DNA of 64,000 bases from Pyrenopolyporus hunteri (GCA_902806595.1 CADCXC010000014.1:248001-312000); one strand, 5' to 3'; numbered from the stretch's first letter, positions 38,869 to 53,266 are shown. Notes: generated from the sequence alone by a model not told the origin. Made by a program: numbers and translations.

Positions 38869-41800
38869 ATATTATATTTAATTTTTTAAATACTTTATTT
38901 TATAATGTATAAATTTCGTTTTAAATTTATAAAAATAGTCGAAAAAAAAAATAGTTATAATTTAAAAATTATAAATTTAATATATATCGTACGAAGTAAT
39001 AAAATTATTTTTAAATTTACCGTTAATTATTTAAACTTATTAAATATTTATTTACTTTAAGTAAATAAATAATAAATTATAAATTACGAATGTTATTTAT
39101 ATTATAATAAATAATTTAAAATTTAAATTTTTATATAAATATTTTATAATTTTTTTTTATTATTATATCGATAAAATAAATATTTTATTAATTAAATGAC
39201 GAAATTAATATATTTAATTCGACTTTTAAATCGATATTAAATATTAATAAATAATAATTAATTCGAAGGATATTTAAATATAAAAATTTTTATTATTATT
39301 TAATTATTTATAAATTTATACGTATTTTATTATAGTAATTTTTACTTTTTTTACGTTTAATAAGTTTTAAATTTTATATTTTAAAACTTTCGATATATTA
39401 AACTTTAAACGAAAATCGAATAATATTAATTTTTTAATAAAATTATATTTATTAACGTTAATAATTTTTTCGTTAAAATAAAATTTAAATTTTTTTATTA
39501 AGTTTATATAACGTTATTTATTAATATAAGTAATATTAATTACGTTTATATTTTTTAAAATATATAATATAATATACTTTAAGGAAAATAAATTAATAAA
39601 TTTATTATATCTTTTTTTAAAATATATTTTAAACGTTACGATATATAAAAAATCGAAATATTTATAATTATTTTTTAATAACGTAATAACTTTTTTAAAA
39701 TTATAAATTATTATTTTATATCGATTTAATTCGATATTTTATATGATAATTATATTATACGGCGAAATATTTCGATGTTAAAAACTTTATTTATATATAA
39801 AATTTAAAACGTTTAAAATATCGTAAAAAAATATTAATTACATCGACGTTAAAAGTTTTATTATAATATAATATTTATAAAAAAAATATTTAATTAATAA
39901 TATAATAATATAATACGTATTACGAAACGATTAATAATAAAGTAAATTTAAATTATAATTATATTACGTTTTTAAAGTCGATACGAAATAAATATTAAAA
40001 AACGATTTATTAATATAAATTTTATTTCGTAAATTTTTTAAATAAAATATTTTATAATATTTTTTAATAATTACGTTTTTTATAATAATAAACTTTTCGT
40101 TAAATATTATTATATTCGATATAATAATATTAAATTCGCCCGTCGTTATTAATCGATTATAAAAAATAACATTATTAATATAATATTAAATAATGTAAAA
40201 AATAGGGTTTAATTTAAAATTTAATTATAAAATTTTTTAAAATTATTTATAAAAAAAAAATTTATTTCGTTATTAAATAAAAACATTTATATTTTTATTA
40301 CGAACGAAAAAATTTAAAATAAATTTTATTAATTTAATACGTATTCGATTATATTTTTTATAAAAAAAAATTTTTTAATTATATTTTAAAATTATATTAT
40401 TTTTATTAAACGCGGCGTTAATATATTAAAACGAATAATTAAATAATATAATATATAATATAAAATGTTTCGAACGTTAATAAAATCGAAATAACGTTAA
40501 AATAATTAAAAACGTTAAATACGACTTTAATATTTTTAATAAAATATTCGCGTTTATATATAAATAATTAAAAAACTTTTTTTCGATCGTTTATTCGAAA
40601 TTAAATTAATTAACTTTTTATATAATATTTAAGTAAAAATAAAATTATAAAATTAATAATTTAAAATTTAAAGTAAAAATTATTATTATATTTTATAAAT
40701 AATAAATAAAATTATTATAATATTAATATTAAAATATTTAACTTAAAAACTTAATAATTTAACTTATTAATCGACGGATTTTAAAATTATCGAAGGTTAT
40801 AATTAAAAATTTAACGGGGGTAAATAAAAAAAGAAAATTAATATACGAGGCGTTTTTTAAAATAATTATATTTAACGAATCGTAATCGTTAAATTAATAA
40901 AAAATTATTATTTTAAAAAAAAAATAAATAAAAAAAAATATTATTATTTAAATAAAAAATATTAAAATTTTATATAAAATATTAAAAATATTTTTAAATA
41001 AATAATTATATATTAAAATATAAAATATTAAAAATATTTAAATATTTAAAAATATTTATAAATATTTATTCGATATTTATTTTAATAAAAAATTACGATA
41101 TAAGTTAATACTTTTATATAAATATATTAAATAATAAAGTAATTTATTTTAAATTTATTTTAAAACGTATTATTATTTATTTATCGAATAAAATTTTAAA
41201 ATATATTAAAAAATAAAAAGTAGTAATTTAATTTATATAAATAAATATTAATAAAAATTATAATATATTATAATATTATATAATTTTTATATACGAGTTA
41301 TATATAAAATAAACCCTTTAATAAATTTAAATTAATCGAAATATCGATATTAAAAAAATTATTAATATTTTTTTATATATTTATTTAATTTTTTTATTTA
41401 TTTTTTATAAATTTTAATTTACTTTTATAATAATTTAATTTAATAAAGAATATTTTAGTTCGAAATTATAAGCTTTTATATGTCGTTAAATAAAAAAAAT
41501 CTTTAAAAAATAACTTAAAAAAAAAAAACGAAGGGTTTTAACATTATATTTATATTTATATTATCGCCGTCGATTTTTTTTATTAATAAATATTTCGAAA
41601 AAATTATCGATTTTAATAAACTTATTTTTAAAAAAGTTTAATTAAGTTATTATTATAATTTATTTATTTTTATACGTTATATTTTATTCGAATTTAAAAA
41701 AAAATAAATTTAATTTTTAATTAATATATTATTAATTATATATTTCGATTATTTTATAATTATAAATTAAATAATTTAAATTATAATAAACGTATAAAAT

Positions 41801-41918
41801 TATATTAAATTTATAACGTTTTTTTATTTAAATTATCGATATTTAATTTTAATAAACGACTTTTTATTTTCGTTCGTTTAAATTTAATATTAATTAAAAA
41901 ATAATATTATTATTTATT
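38869..41918. other. AT-saturated region, unresolved
   Basis: About 3 kb of degenerate sequence with residual C and G mixed on both strands. No frame, pairable repeat or RNA gene recognised. Confidence 0.45.
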
Positions 41919-41995
41919 TTTAAATATAATTATTTTATTAAATTTAAATACGTTAATTTTTATTATATTTTTTTATCGATAATATTTTTATTATT
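41919..41995 (+). repeat. Direct repeat X, left copy
   Basis: About 80 bp matching 48,424-48,505. Differences are C/T and A/G (for example TAAATATAATT versus CGAATACGATT). It ends where B copy 7 begins; the other copy begins where B copy 8 ends. Confidence 0.75.
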
Positions 41996-42271
41996 TACTT
42001 TTATTAGATAATAAGGGGTTATTAATTAATAAATCGAAAGGAAAATATTAAGCGATTATTTAACGTAAAAATTACGAAAAAAAAATATATTTATTATATT
42101 TATTTATATAAAAATATAATTAATTAATTTTATATTAATCGATATTTATATATCGATTTAAAGTGTATATTTTAAATTTTTATTATTTAAGGCGACGAGA
42201 TATTTAATAAAGATATATTTATTATTATTATCGTTACGGTAAATTTTTTAATATAAAACTATATAATTATA
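41996..42271 (-). repeat. LTR family B, copy 7 (b1, minus)
   Basis: Reverse complement matches copy 1 and copy 8. It retains non-CpG G (AAGGGG, AAAGTGTATATT, GGCGACGAGA) more than copy 8 does. The left edge is uncertain by about 10 bp. Confidence 0.8.
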
Positions 42272-45200
42272 TTAATAATTTTTTTTTTTTATAATTTCTT
42301 TTTTTTTTTAATTATTAGTAATAATAAATTTCTTTTTTTTATTTTTTTACTTATCCTTATAATTTTATCGTAATATTATTTATATTAATAAATATTTTTA
42401 ACGTTTTATTAACGTTATTTTTTATTATAATATCGATAGGGTTATTTTTTTTATAAATTTATTTAATTTTCGTTATTTTTCGTTTTTTATACGATTATTA
42501 AAATAATATAATATCGATTATAAATTTTTTTTTTTTCGTAGTATTTAATTTAATTAAACATTTGTAAAATAAATAAAAATTAATATAAATAATAATAAAA
42601 AAATTTAAATAATTTAATTTTTTATTAATTAACGAAATTATCGTTTTAAAAATTATTATTATATTTACGTTATATATTATAACGTAAATTTCATTTATTA
42701 AAACGTTTTATATAACGCGTTTTAATTTAATTAAACTTTAATAAATAATATTACTTTTAATATTAAAAAATAATTTCGAAAATGTTTTATTTACGATAAA
42801 TATAATATATTCGATTTAAAAATTTAAATTTTTATTATTCGTAAATAATTCGTCGATAAAAACGAATAATTTAATAATTTTTAAATTTAAAAATACAGAT
42901 CGTAATTTTCGATCGATATTTATTTTTTATTAATTAAATCGCTTATTAAATTTCGTAATTTCGATAATTTTAAATTTATAATATTAAATTATTTCGAATA
43001 TATTATACGTAATTTTAAATTAATAAATCGATACGATATATGTTTTACGAGTACGTTATTATATATATTAATATATTATATCGTTAACATCGATTTTAAT
43101 AAAAGTAATTTTTTTTTTTTAATTTTTTTAACGTAAGTAGATTATTTCGTTAATTTTTATAGTAATAATATATCCGTTAAAAATAATCGGGTAATTTATA
43201 ATTAAATATTTTTTTAATTTAATTAAAAATTTTATTTTTTTTCGTTTTTAATTTTTTATTTAATCGAATATTTTATCGAATAATTTGAAAATATTATTAA
43301 TCTACATATTTATTAATTCGAAATAATCGATTAATTTTAATATTAATAAATATAAATTATATGTAAATATAATTATTTAAAGTTTTTTTTTATAATATTT
43401 AAAATATATAATTTATTAATATATATTAACTTTTATTATATTATATAAAAGTTTTATAATTATTATAATCGTATTAAAAAAATATTTAAGTATAAAAATA
43501 AAAAATAATCGAGTTAAAATAATACGATTTAATTTTAATTTTAATTATATATAAATTTATATAATATTACGTAATTAAATTTTTATTTTTTTTTTATAAA
43601 AATAAATATTAATATTATAATTATTCGTTAATTTAATCGTTATATAATCGATAATTATATTAATATTATTTTTTTATTTTCGTCGTTATAATTTTAAATA
43701 ATAAATTTAAATTTTTTGAAAAAATATAAAATATTTTTTCCTTTAATTTTTTAAACGATACGAAAATTAAATAATTAAATACCGTAAAATTTAATAAAAT
43801 CGTACTTTTTAAACGAAAATATATTTTTATCGATAAATTTTTTAATTTTTTTCGTATTTAATTTTTTAAAAGATTTTTTAGGGATTATAATTTTTTTTTT
43901 TTTACGTAATTAAACGATTAAAAGTTAATTTTTATGTTTTTTCGTAATTATATAAATAATAGTAATTATATAAATAATAGTAATTTTTAATTTATTTTTA
44001 TTATCGAGCGATTTTTTACGTTTTCGTTTTTAAATTTTAAGTAAATTTTTCGATGGTACGTATATTTTATCGTCGTTATTTTTTTATTAATCGAAATTAA
44101 AATCGAGTTTTACGATCGAAGTAAGTTTTAATACGTTAATTATCGTATTATAATTATACGATTTAATAATTATTATATAAAAATTAACGGGTTTATTATT
44201 TATTTTAATTATATATATTTCGTCGTTTTTAATAATTAACGTATATAAGTTTTTTTAATCGTTTTTTTCGTAATAAATATATATTTTTAATTATAATAAT
44301 AAATTTAACGTATCGAATATATTCGAATTATTTTTTATATTAAAAGTATTAATTATTTATCGTTTCGTTTTAATTTTATTTATTTTAATTATAATTTTTT
44401 TAATCGTTATTTTTTTAATTTTTAAAAATAATATTATAAATAAATTATTAATTAATTATAAATATATGTTAAATATTAATAACGTAAATATTAATTCGTT
44501 AAATTTTACGATATCGTTAATGGTTTTTACGGTTATTTATAATATATATTTAAATTTTATATTAAATAAATTTTTAAATATAATTTTAAAAGTTTATTAT
44601 AATAATTTATAATATCGTTTTAATTTATTTATTAAATTATAAAATTTAACGGATATTTTTTTAATTATAATATTTAAAGTTTTAACATTAATCGTAAATT
44701 TATTAATAATAAAATTTTTTTCGATATTATAAATAATATCGTCGAATAAATTTAAATAAATATTAATTTATATTATTTATAATATATTTTAAATATATTT
44801 TATTATTATATTTTTTAAAAATTTCGTAGTTTAATATATCGTAATTTAATTAATAATATAAAATATTAATTTCGTATTAATATATATTATATCAACGAAT
44901 ATATTATAATTAAAATCGACGTTATTTTTAATAATAAATTTAAATTATTTTAATCAATTATTATACATTTAATATTAATGATAATATTTATTAATTTTAT
45001 CGATTAAAATTTTATCGAAGTTATTATAATTTATTTTAATAAATAAACAATATAATTTATTTATTATAAAATAATTAAATCGTCGATAAATTTAACGAAA
45101 TTTAATTTTCGTAAAATAATAATAAATAATTATAAAATTATAATCGTTAAATAAAAATTATAAGTATTTTTATTTATAAACGATAAAATATTTTTTATTT

Positions 45201-48153
45201 TTATATGTAAATATATTTTTAATATTATTAAAATATATATTAAAACAATTTATATTTTTAAAATATAATAAAAACGATATATTTAACGATATAATTTAAA
45301 ACGTAATAAATTTAAACGATATAAATATATAAACGATATTTAAATTTCGTTATTTTATATTATCGTTAAATTAAATAATATAACGTTTTATTATTTCGAT
45401 ATTTAAAAATATATATAGATATAATTATTATAAAATTTTAAATTAAAATTCGCCATTAAATAAAATTTCGATTATTTTTATATTTAATATAATATTTTAA
45501 AATATATTAACGTATTAATTATTAAAATAAAACGTAATATTATATAAAATATCGTAAATCGTAAAGTTAAAAACGTCGATTACGATTATTACGTAAAACG
45601 TCGTTTAATTTACAAATATATTTATTACGTTTTAATCGTTAATTTCGTCGTAAATAATAAAATAATAATTTAAAATAATAATCGATGATTTTTTATCGTT
45701 TTTATTATTTTTTTAAATATATTAAATATTATAATTTTATTTATTATTATTATCGTTATTTTTTTATATATCGATTTTTTTATAATCGAATAAAAATTAA
45801 TTATAATTTTCGTTAATATTTTTAAAATCGAAGTTTCGTTTTTATACGTAACATTATTAATTTATACGTTTATTTCGTCGTTTTAAAATAAAGTATTTTA
45901 TAAATTAATATTTCGTTTTATTATATATAAAGTATTTTTTTTAACGTTACGATTTTTTAATATATTATAAAATTCCGTCGTATAATTAAAATTAATTTTT
46001 ATTATTACGATAAATTCGATTAATTTAATATTAATTCGATATTTTTTAATTATAATTTATATTATATAATTTAATACGATATATTATATTAATAATAATT
46101 CGAAAATTTAAATAAATATTATCGAATGTATTTAATTATTAAAAAATTATAACGTAAAAAATAAAATATTTTTATACGATAATTACGATATTTTTTTTAA
46201 AGTTATAATCGATTACGTAATTAATTATTAATTTTTTTTAAATACGTTAAATTTTTTCGATTAATAATTTTATTTAAATAAGTAAATTTTTATTAAAATT
46301 TTCTTTTATAATTAAAAATATTATCGTTTAACGTTATTTAATTATATATATTTATTAATTTTTTAATAAATAAAAATATATTTTTATACGTTTAATTATA
46401 TTTTAAAAAATATAATTTATATCGATTAATTAATCGTAATAATATTATTATATTCGTTTTTTTAATATTATTAAATATATATTAACGTATATATATTTCT
46501 TAATTTTAACTTTATAATATAAATTTTTAAAGATTTTAATTTTTTCGTTTATAATATCGTATTTATTATTTTTAAATTTATAATCGTTATTATTATATAT
46601 TTTAACAAAGTCGATAAAAATACGTAATAAATTAAAGTTTATCGAATATTAATATATTTATTAAATTAATTATAAACAATATAATAATTATAAATTTTAT
46701 TATTATTATAAAATAATATAATATTATTAATCAAATTAATATTATAATTATAATTATATTAATTATTATATCGATTATTATTAAAAGATAATATTATATT
46801 ATTAATCAATTTATTATTAAAGGATAATAAAAATAATAAATTATTATTAATTAAATTATTATTAAATCGATTATTATATTATAAAATTTTAAAATTATTT
46901 TAATAATTATATTATAATATTTTTTATATTATTAAATATTATAAATATTATTACGATAATTTTAAAAGTTATTAATTATTTTAATTACGATTAATTTAAA
47001 GGTTTTTAATCGATTAAAAAAATATATTTTTATTAAAACTTTTATAAAAAAATAAAGTTATTTTTATTAATAAATTTATTAAATTATTTTTTAATTATTT
47101 TTTTAACGATATTTTTTAAAAATAATAAAAATTTAATAATTTTAATTATTTTCGTTAATTTTTTAATATAAATACAAACGTTTTTAATATATATATTATA
47201 TTTTTATAAATAATTAATTTTTTTAATATATAGTTATTTAATTATATATTAAAATTATTTTTCGTTTTAATTATCGAAATTTTTTTTAAATTATCGTTAT
47301 AATCGAATATTAAAAAAATTATTATTATATATTTAAAAATATTTCGCGAAATAAATATTTAAAATTTTTAATTTTATTTTATCGAAGTTAAATTTTTTAA
47401 AATTTAAATTTATATAATTCGAATTAATAAAATTTTTTTAAATTTTACTTATTTTCGATATTATATAAATAAATTTTAATTAATTAATAAATTTAATATT
47501 ATAATATTTTATCAAAAGTAAAAAAATTTTTTTTTATTTATATAGAAAAAAAAATTTTAATTATAATTATTTAATAACAATAATCGATATAAAAAAAATA
47601 AAATAAAATAAAAGAAAATAATAAATAAATCGATTTAAAAATTTTTTCGTAAATAATTAAATCGTTAATATATATATATTTCGAATTTAATTAATCGAAA
47701 ATAAAAATTTATAAAAATTAAAATAATTATTTTTATATTTAATTAATTATTATTAACGTAAAACGCCTCAAATAATTAATTAAATACGATAATAAAATTT
47801 TTCGTACGTAATAAATATAAATTTATTAACGTTTTTTTATATATTATATATAAATATTATTTAATATATTACGTACAATATATTATACCTCGAAATTTTT
47901 AAAATAATACGATTAATTTTACGTTTTTAAAAATTATTAACGTAAAACGCTTCGAATTTTTAAAAATAATTTAATAATTAATCGTTTTTTTTTATTAAAA
48001 TTTATTTATTCGATTAAATTTTAATATTTTTTTAGATTAAATTATAATAAAATAAGTAATTTTTTTGTATTTTAAGTTTTTTTAAATTTATAAATTTTTT
48101 TTTAATAAAAATTTTATTATTTATGTTTAATTTATTAATTAAATATTAATTAA

Positions 48154-48423
48154 TATTAAATGATAAAAAGTTATTAATTAATAAATCGAAGGGAAAATAT
48201 TAAACGATTATTTAATGTAAAAATTACGAAAAAAAATTATATTTATTATATTTATTTATATAAAAATATAATTAATTAATTTTATATTAATCGATATTTA
48301 TATATCGATTTAAAATGTATACTTTAAATTTTTATTATTTAAAACGACGAAACATTTAATAAAAGTATATTTATTATTATTATCGTTACGATAAATTTTT
48401 TAATATAAAATTATATAGTTATA
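48154..48423 (-). repeat. LTR family B, copy 8 (b1, minus)
   Basis: Counterpart of copy 7, about 6.2 kb to the right. It retains GAAGGGAAAATATT and TGTATACTTTAA. Confidence 0.8.
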
Positions 48424-48505
48424 ATTTTCGAATACGATTATTTTATCGAATTCGAATACATTAATTTTTATTATATTTTTTTATCGATAATATTTTTATT
48501 ATATA
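48424..48505 (+). repeat. Direct repeat X, right copy
   Basis: Starts directly at the end of B copy 8. It keeps CGAATACGATTATTTTATCG where the left copy has A/T versions. Confidence 0.75.
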
Positions 48506-51500
48506 TAAACTTTTTTTTAATATTAAATATTTTACGAGATAATTTATAATATAATAAATCGAATAATAAAATAATTACGTTAATTACGAAGTAATAAAAT
48601 AAAAATTTCGATTTTTTAAAATTTAATCGAAACGATATATTTTATCGTTTAAAATAAAACGTTATTAATCGATATAATAACGACATTTAAAATAATTTTA
48701 TTATACGAAAAAATTTTAAATAAAAATAAATAAAAAATTATTAAAAAATAAAATAAAAAAAACATTAAATTAAAAATACGATTATTATCGTAATCGTTAT
48801 TTCGTAATTTTAATAATAATTTATATAAATAAATTAAATTTATATAATATATATTAAATTATCGAATTTTTATTTATATTTTAAATTAAAATTATTTTTT
48901 ATATTTTTAAAAGTTTTATTTATTAAATTATATAATAATCGATTATTATTTTTTTTTAATATTATTTTTTATTAATTAATAAAATTAATTTTATTAATAA
49001 TTTCGTATATATAATTCGAATCGATAATATAAATATATTTATTATATATAATTTATAAAATTTATTAATTTTATCGTATATTTTTTAATTCGCGATTTTT
49101 TAATATAAAATTACGAGTTTATAATATAAGTTAAAAAAAATTATTATAAAAAATTAATAATTATATATTATTATTTTTTATTAAAATTATTATTTAATAT
49201 TTATTTATTTATATATAATAAATAATAAAAATTAAACGTTAATCGTTTAATTATTTATTAAAAGGAAAAAATCGATAAAATAAATTCGATAACGTTTTAA
49301 ATTTTTCGAATTTTAAATTTATTTTTCGAAAATATTTTATATCGATCGAATAATTAAACGTTAATTTTATTTTAAAAAAAAACGTTAATCGATAAATTCG
49401 ATTTTTTAAACGTTTAATAATTATATTTATTTATATTACGATTAATAATTAATTTTTTAAAATAAAAGTAAATAATATTTATTATTTATATTAATAAAAT
49501 TAACTTATTAAAATATCGATTTATATTTTTAATATTAAAATATTTAAAAAAATTATATCGATATACGATACGCGAAATTATAACGTTATATTAATATTAT
49601 ATTTATTTTTATCGACGTTTTATTTATTAATTATTTATAAAATAACGATTTTAATACGTTTTAATTAAATAATTAAATAAATTTAAAATATTATAAATTA
49701 ATAATATATTAATAATTTTTTAATTCGATATTTAAATTTTAAGTTTTTTTTAATATTATTATAAAATATAATTAAAGTAATATAAATTTCGTATCGATAT
49801 AAATAAAAAAAATATTAATTTAAGTAAATTATTAATAAAATAAGTGATTTTAAAATAAATTTTTTAATATATATTTAATATTATTAATAAAATATTATTA
49901 TTCGAATAAATTATTCGATTAAAATATTTAAATATAAAGTTTTATAATATTATATTTTATTAAGTCGTTTATTAATTTAAAAGACGATTAATTTAATAAT
50001 ATTATTTTTTTTATTCGATTTTTTATTCGTTAAATATTATATTATTAAATATTAAATTATACGTATATTATTTATCGTTTTTTCGTCGTTTTTTTTTATA
50101 ATCGATAATATAATAATAATATTTTTAAAGAAATAATTAATATTCGAATTATATAAAAGTAAAAAATATAATAATAATATTTTTCGAAAAATAATTAATA
50201 TATATATTTAAATTATATTAAAATAAAAAAAAATATTATTATCGAAAATATAAATTATATATTTTCGCGGATATATTTAATTAATAAAAATATTATTATT
50301 ATAAAAATAAATTTTATAAATATAATAAATTATTAATTCGACTTTTATATAAAATAATTAAATTCGAAAAAAAATTAATAATAAAAAAAAATAAATAATA
50401 AAAATTATTAATATTTATATTATTTAAATAATAACATAAATAAAATATTCGTTAAAACGTTATTTAATAAATTAAATATTTATTTAAATAAATAATTTCC
50501 CGGTAAATATTAAAATAGATTAAATATTTCCTCGTTTTTTCGTTTATAAAAATTATTATTTTTTACTTTTTTACGAATTTATATATATCGAAATTATTAT
50601 AAATATTTATTATTATACGTAATTATTTTTTTATTAAATATTATTTATATTATATAATATTTAAATATATAAATAAATATTCGAAACTTTTAATATTAAT
50701 AAAATTATTATAAAATTATTTAATATTTTATAAAATAAAATTTTTAACGCCGTTTAAAATTTTTAAATCGATAAAATTAATAATTTTTCGTTTAAATAAT
50801 AATCGTATTTCGTATTAACGAAAAATAATATCGCGTTTAATATTATATTATTATTCGTACGATTCGTATAATATTAACGTTTTATTAATAATTCGTAATT
50901 TTTATTAATCTTTTTTTTATATTAATTTAAAAATATTATAAATTATAAATTATTTTTTCGTAATTAAATTACCCCCCCCCCCTCCCTTTATTTTTATTTT
51001 ATTATATTTTTTAAAACTACATTTATAATTAATTTAAAATTTTTTTTTAAAAAATCCGATAAAATTAAATATTAATTAATAAATATTTAAATAATTTTTA
51101 TTAATTCGATTAAAAAATATAAATATTTATTAAATTTTATAATCGTATATAATATTAATCGAAAATTAACGCGTAATTTTAAATCTTTTAAATAATTTAA
51201 CTTTTTTTTTTAAAAAATATATTATTTTATATTAATATTTAATTAACGTTAAAAAATTTACGCGAATAAATATAATTTTAAAAATAAATTACGTAATTAT
51301 TTTCTTTTAACGTACGTATATATATTAACTTTAATTATTAATATTAAACGTTTATTTTTATTTTTATAAAACTTTAACTTTATATATTATATTTATTTTT
51401 TAATTATTTTTTATAAATTATTAATTTTCGAATATTTTATTATATTCGCTTTTAAAAAATTCTCGAATAAGTTAAATCGATAATAAATTATTTTAACGTA

Positions 51501-52838
51501 AAACATTCGTTTTTAAAAATAAAATATCGTTATTTTTAAATAAAATAATAAATTTATTAACTTTATAATAATCGAATTAAAAATATTCGACTTTATTAAT
51601 AAACGTAAACTTAATTAAAATTAAATAAAATCCTTTAATTAAAATCCGAAAAAAAAAAGGAATTTTTTTTAAAATTTATATAATCGATTATTTTTTTTAT
51701 TAACGACGATAATAAACGATCGAAAATAATTAATAATATTTTTTTAATCGATTTTATTATTTAAATTTTAACGTAAATTAAAAAAATTTTTATAAATAAA
51801 ATAATAATAAAAATAGTTCGAAATTTAAAAATATATTTAATTTTACGTAACTTTTACTTTTAAAATAATTTATTTATAATATTTTATTTATTAATTTAAA
51901 TTAAAATAAATTATTATTTTTAATAATTATAATTATAATCGAAGTCGTTATTTTCGAAAATTAAAATTAATATAATTTTAATCGTCGATTATTAATTTCG
52001 AAGGTAAATTTTTACGTTTTTTAAATTAAATATATTTATTAATAAATTTTAATTATATATATAACGATAATTAATATTATTTTATTACGAAAATATATTT
52101 ATATAAATTATAAAATAAATTAAAGTTTTTTTTAATATTATATCGTTTTATTTAATTATTTTTACGGTATTTATATTAAATGTTATTATAATTATAATAA
52201 TAATAAATATTTATTTAAACGTAGTATATATTAATTTATTAATATAAAATAATTATTTTAATTATTTATAATAAATAATAAAAAATATATATAAATAAAC
52301 GACGTATTTAAAATTATTTTTAATTTATTTTTAATATTTATACGCGTTAAAAAATCGCGATTTACTTCGAATTTTATTTTTTAAATAATTAAAAATATTA
52401 AAATTTAATTATTTAATATTATTAATTAAATTAAAAAATTTAAATATTAAAGGTTAATCGTAAATATTTAACGTTATATTTATTTAAATTTATAAAATTA
52501 TATTCGTAAAATATATATTTTTTATATATTTTTTATATATATTTAATTTAATAATTTAATTAATTATTTAAAAGTTTTTATATAATAAAAAAATTATTTT
52601 TTATATTATATAAAATTTTAATTTATTAATTTCGTAAAAAATAAAAAAAAAAAAAAAACGTAAGTTATAATTTATAAAAATAAAATTTAATTTATATTAA
52701 ATATATTTAATAAAATAGCGAAATTATCGTATATTTTATTATCGATTATTTAATTTCGTTAAATAATCGTTTAATATTTATGAAAATTATTTTTTTTATT
52801 TATAAATAAATATTTATAATAATTATATAATTAACACG
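48506..52838. other. AT-saturated region with a poly-C tract
   Basis: About 4.3 kb of degenerate sequence without a usable frame. The only striking feature is the C11-T-C3 run at 50,972-50,986. Confidence 0.45.
50972..50986 (+). repeat. Poly-C tract (C11 T C3) in AT-saturated DNA
   Basis: Eleven consecutive C, one T and three C, flanked by pure A/T. CpC is otherwise almost lost around it, so the tract probably expanded after the mutation phase or escaped it. Confidence 0.85.
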
Positions 52839-52843
52839 TATTT

Positions 52844-53109
52844 TATAATAATATAATTTCGTATTAAAATATTTATCGTAATAATAATAATAATAGATAT
52901 ATTTTTATTAAATATTTTATCGTTTTACGTAATAAATATTTAAAATATAATTTTTAAAAATAATATATTTATTAATTAATACGAAATTAAATCGTTTATA
53001 ATTTTTATATATATATAATTTAATTTATTTTATTTATTTCGTATTTTTTATTATATAATTATATAATAATTAATCGATTATTAATTAACGATTTTTTATT
53101 TATTTAATA
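52844..53109 (+). repeat. LTR family B, copy 9: solo LTR with TATTT duplication
   Basis: A 266-bp LTR (TATAATAATATAATTTCG...TTTATTTAATA) flanked by TATTT on both sides. It lies about 160 bp inside the right inverted-repeat arm. Confidence 0.88.
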
Positions 53110-53266
53110 TATTTAATTATTTTTATTAAAATATCGAAATTAATTTAAAATTAAAATTTATTATAAATAAATAATTTTAAAATAATTAAATAATTTAAAG
53201 TTATTCGTAATAATATATGCGAATAAATACCCGTTAAAAAAGTCTAGCTGGTTATAATTAGCCATA

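Larger units (their letters stand above)
41996..48423 (-). mobile_element. Probable minus-strand LTR element with family B (b1) ends
   Basis: Two same-orientation b1 LTR copies (41,996-42,271 and 48,154-48,423) enclose about 5.9 kb of AT-saturated sequence. They resemble each other closely (ATCGATATTTATATATCGAT, TCGAARGGAAAATATTAARCG). No 5-bp target duplication could be matched; an 80-bp direct repeat X lies outside both ends. No pol frame survives. Two independent solo LTRs remain possible. Confidence 0.6.
8396..53266. mobile_element. About 45-kb RIP-type AT-rich block with nested retroelements
   Basis: Apart from R1 (9,395-10,796) the block is almost pure A/T. Most remaining C lies in CpG; CpA/TpG is nearly absent, and CpC/CpT persist mainly on one strand in patches. 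No open frame has a recognisable product. Composition changes within tens of bases of the inverted-repeat arms. Identified contents are listed separately: R copies, one LTR retrotransposon, nine copies of a second LTR family, and minisatellites. Such blocks in ascomycetes are old, RIP-mutated transposon nests, usually heterochromatic. A regional centromere is possible but has no direct support here. Confidence 0.9.

Noticed and set aside
38602..53109. LTR copies 6 and 9 as the two ends of one 14.5-kb element with the B7-B8 element nested inside
   Set aside because: Each copy has its own, different 5-bp duplication (ATATT and TATTT), so they are independent solo LTRs.
8396..53266. Starship-type giant element
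   Set aside because: No tyrosine-recombinase captain gene or cargo genes survive, and the long inverted arms are not typical. It cannot be excluded, but there is no positive support.
8396..53266. Mitochondrial DNA insertion or contamination
   Set aside because: The AT content comes with directional C-to-T decay of recognisable nuclear repeats and LTRs; no mitochondrial gene was recognised.
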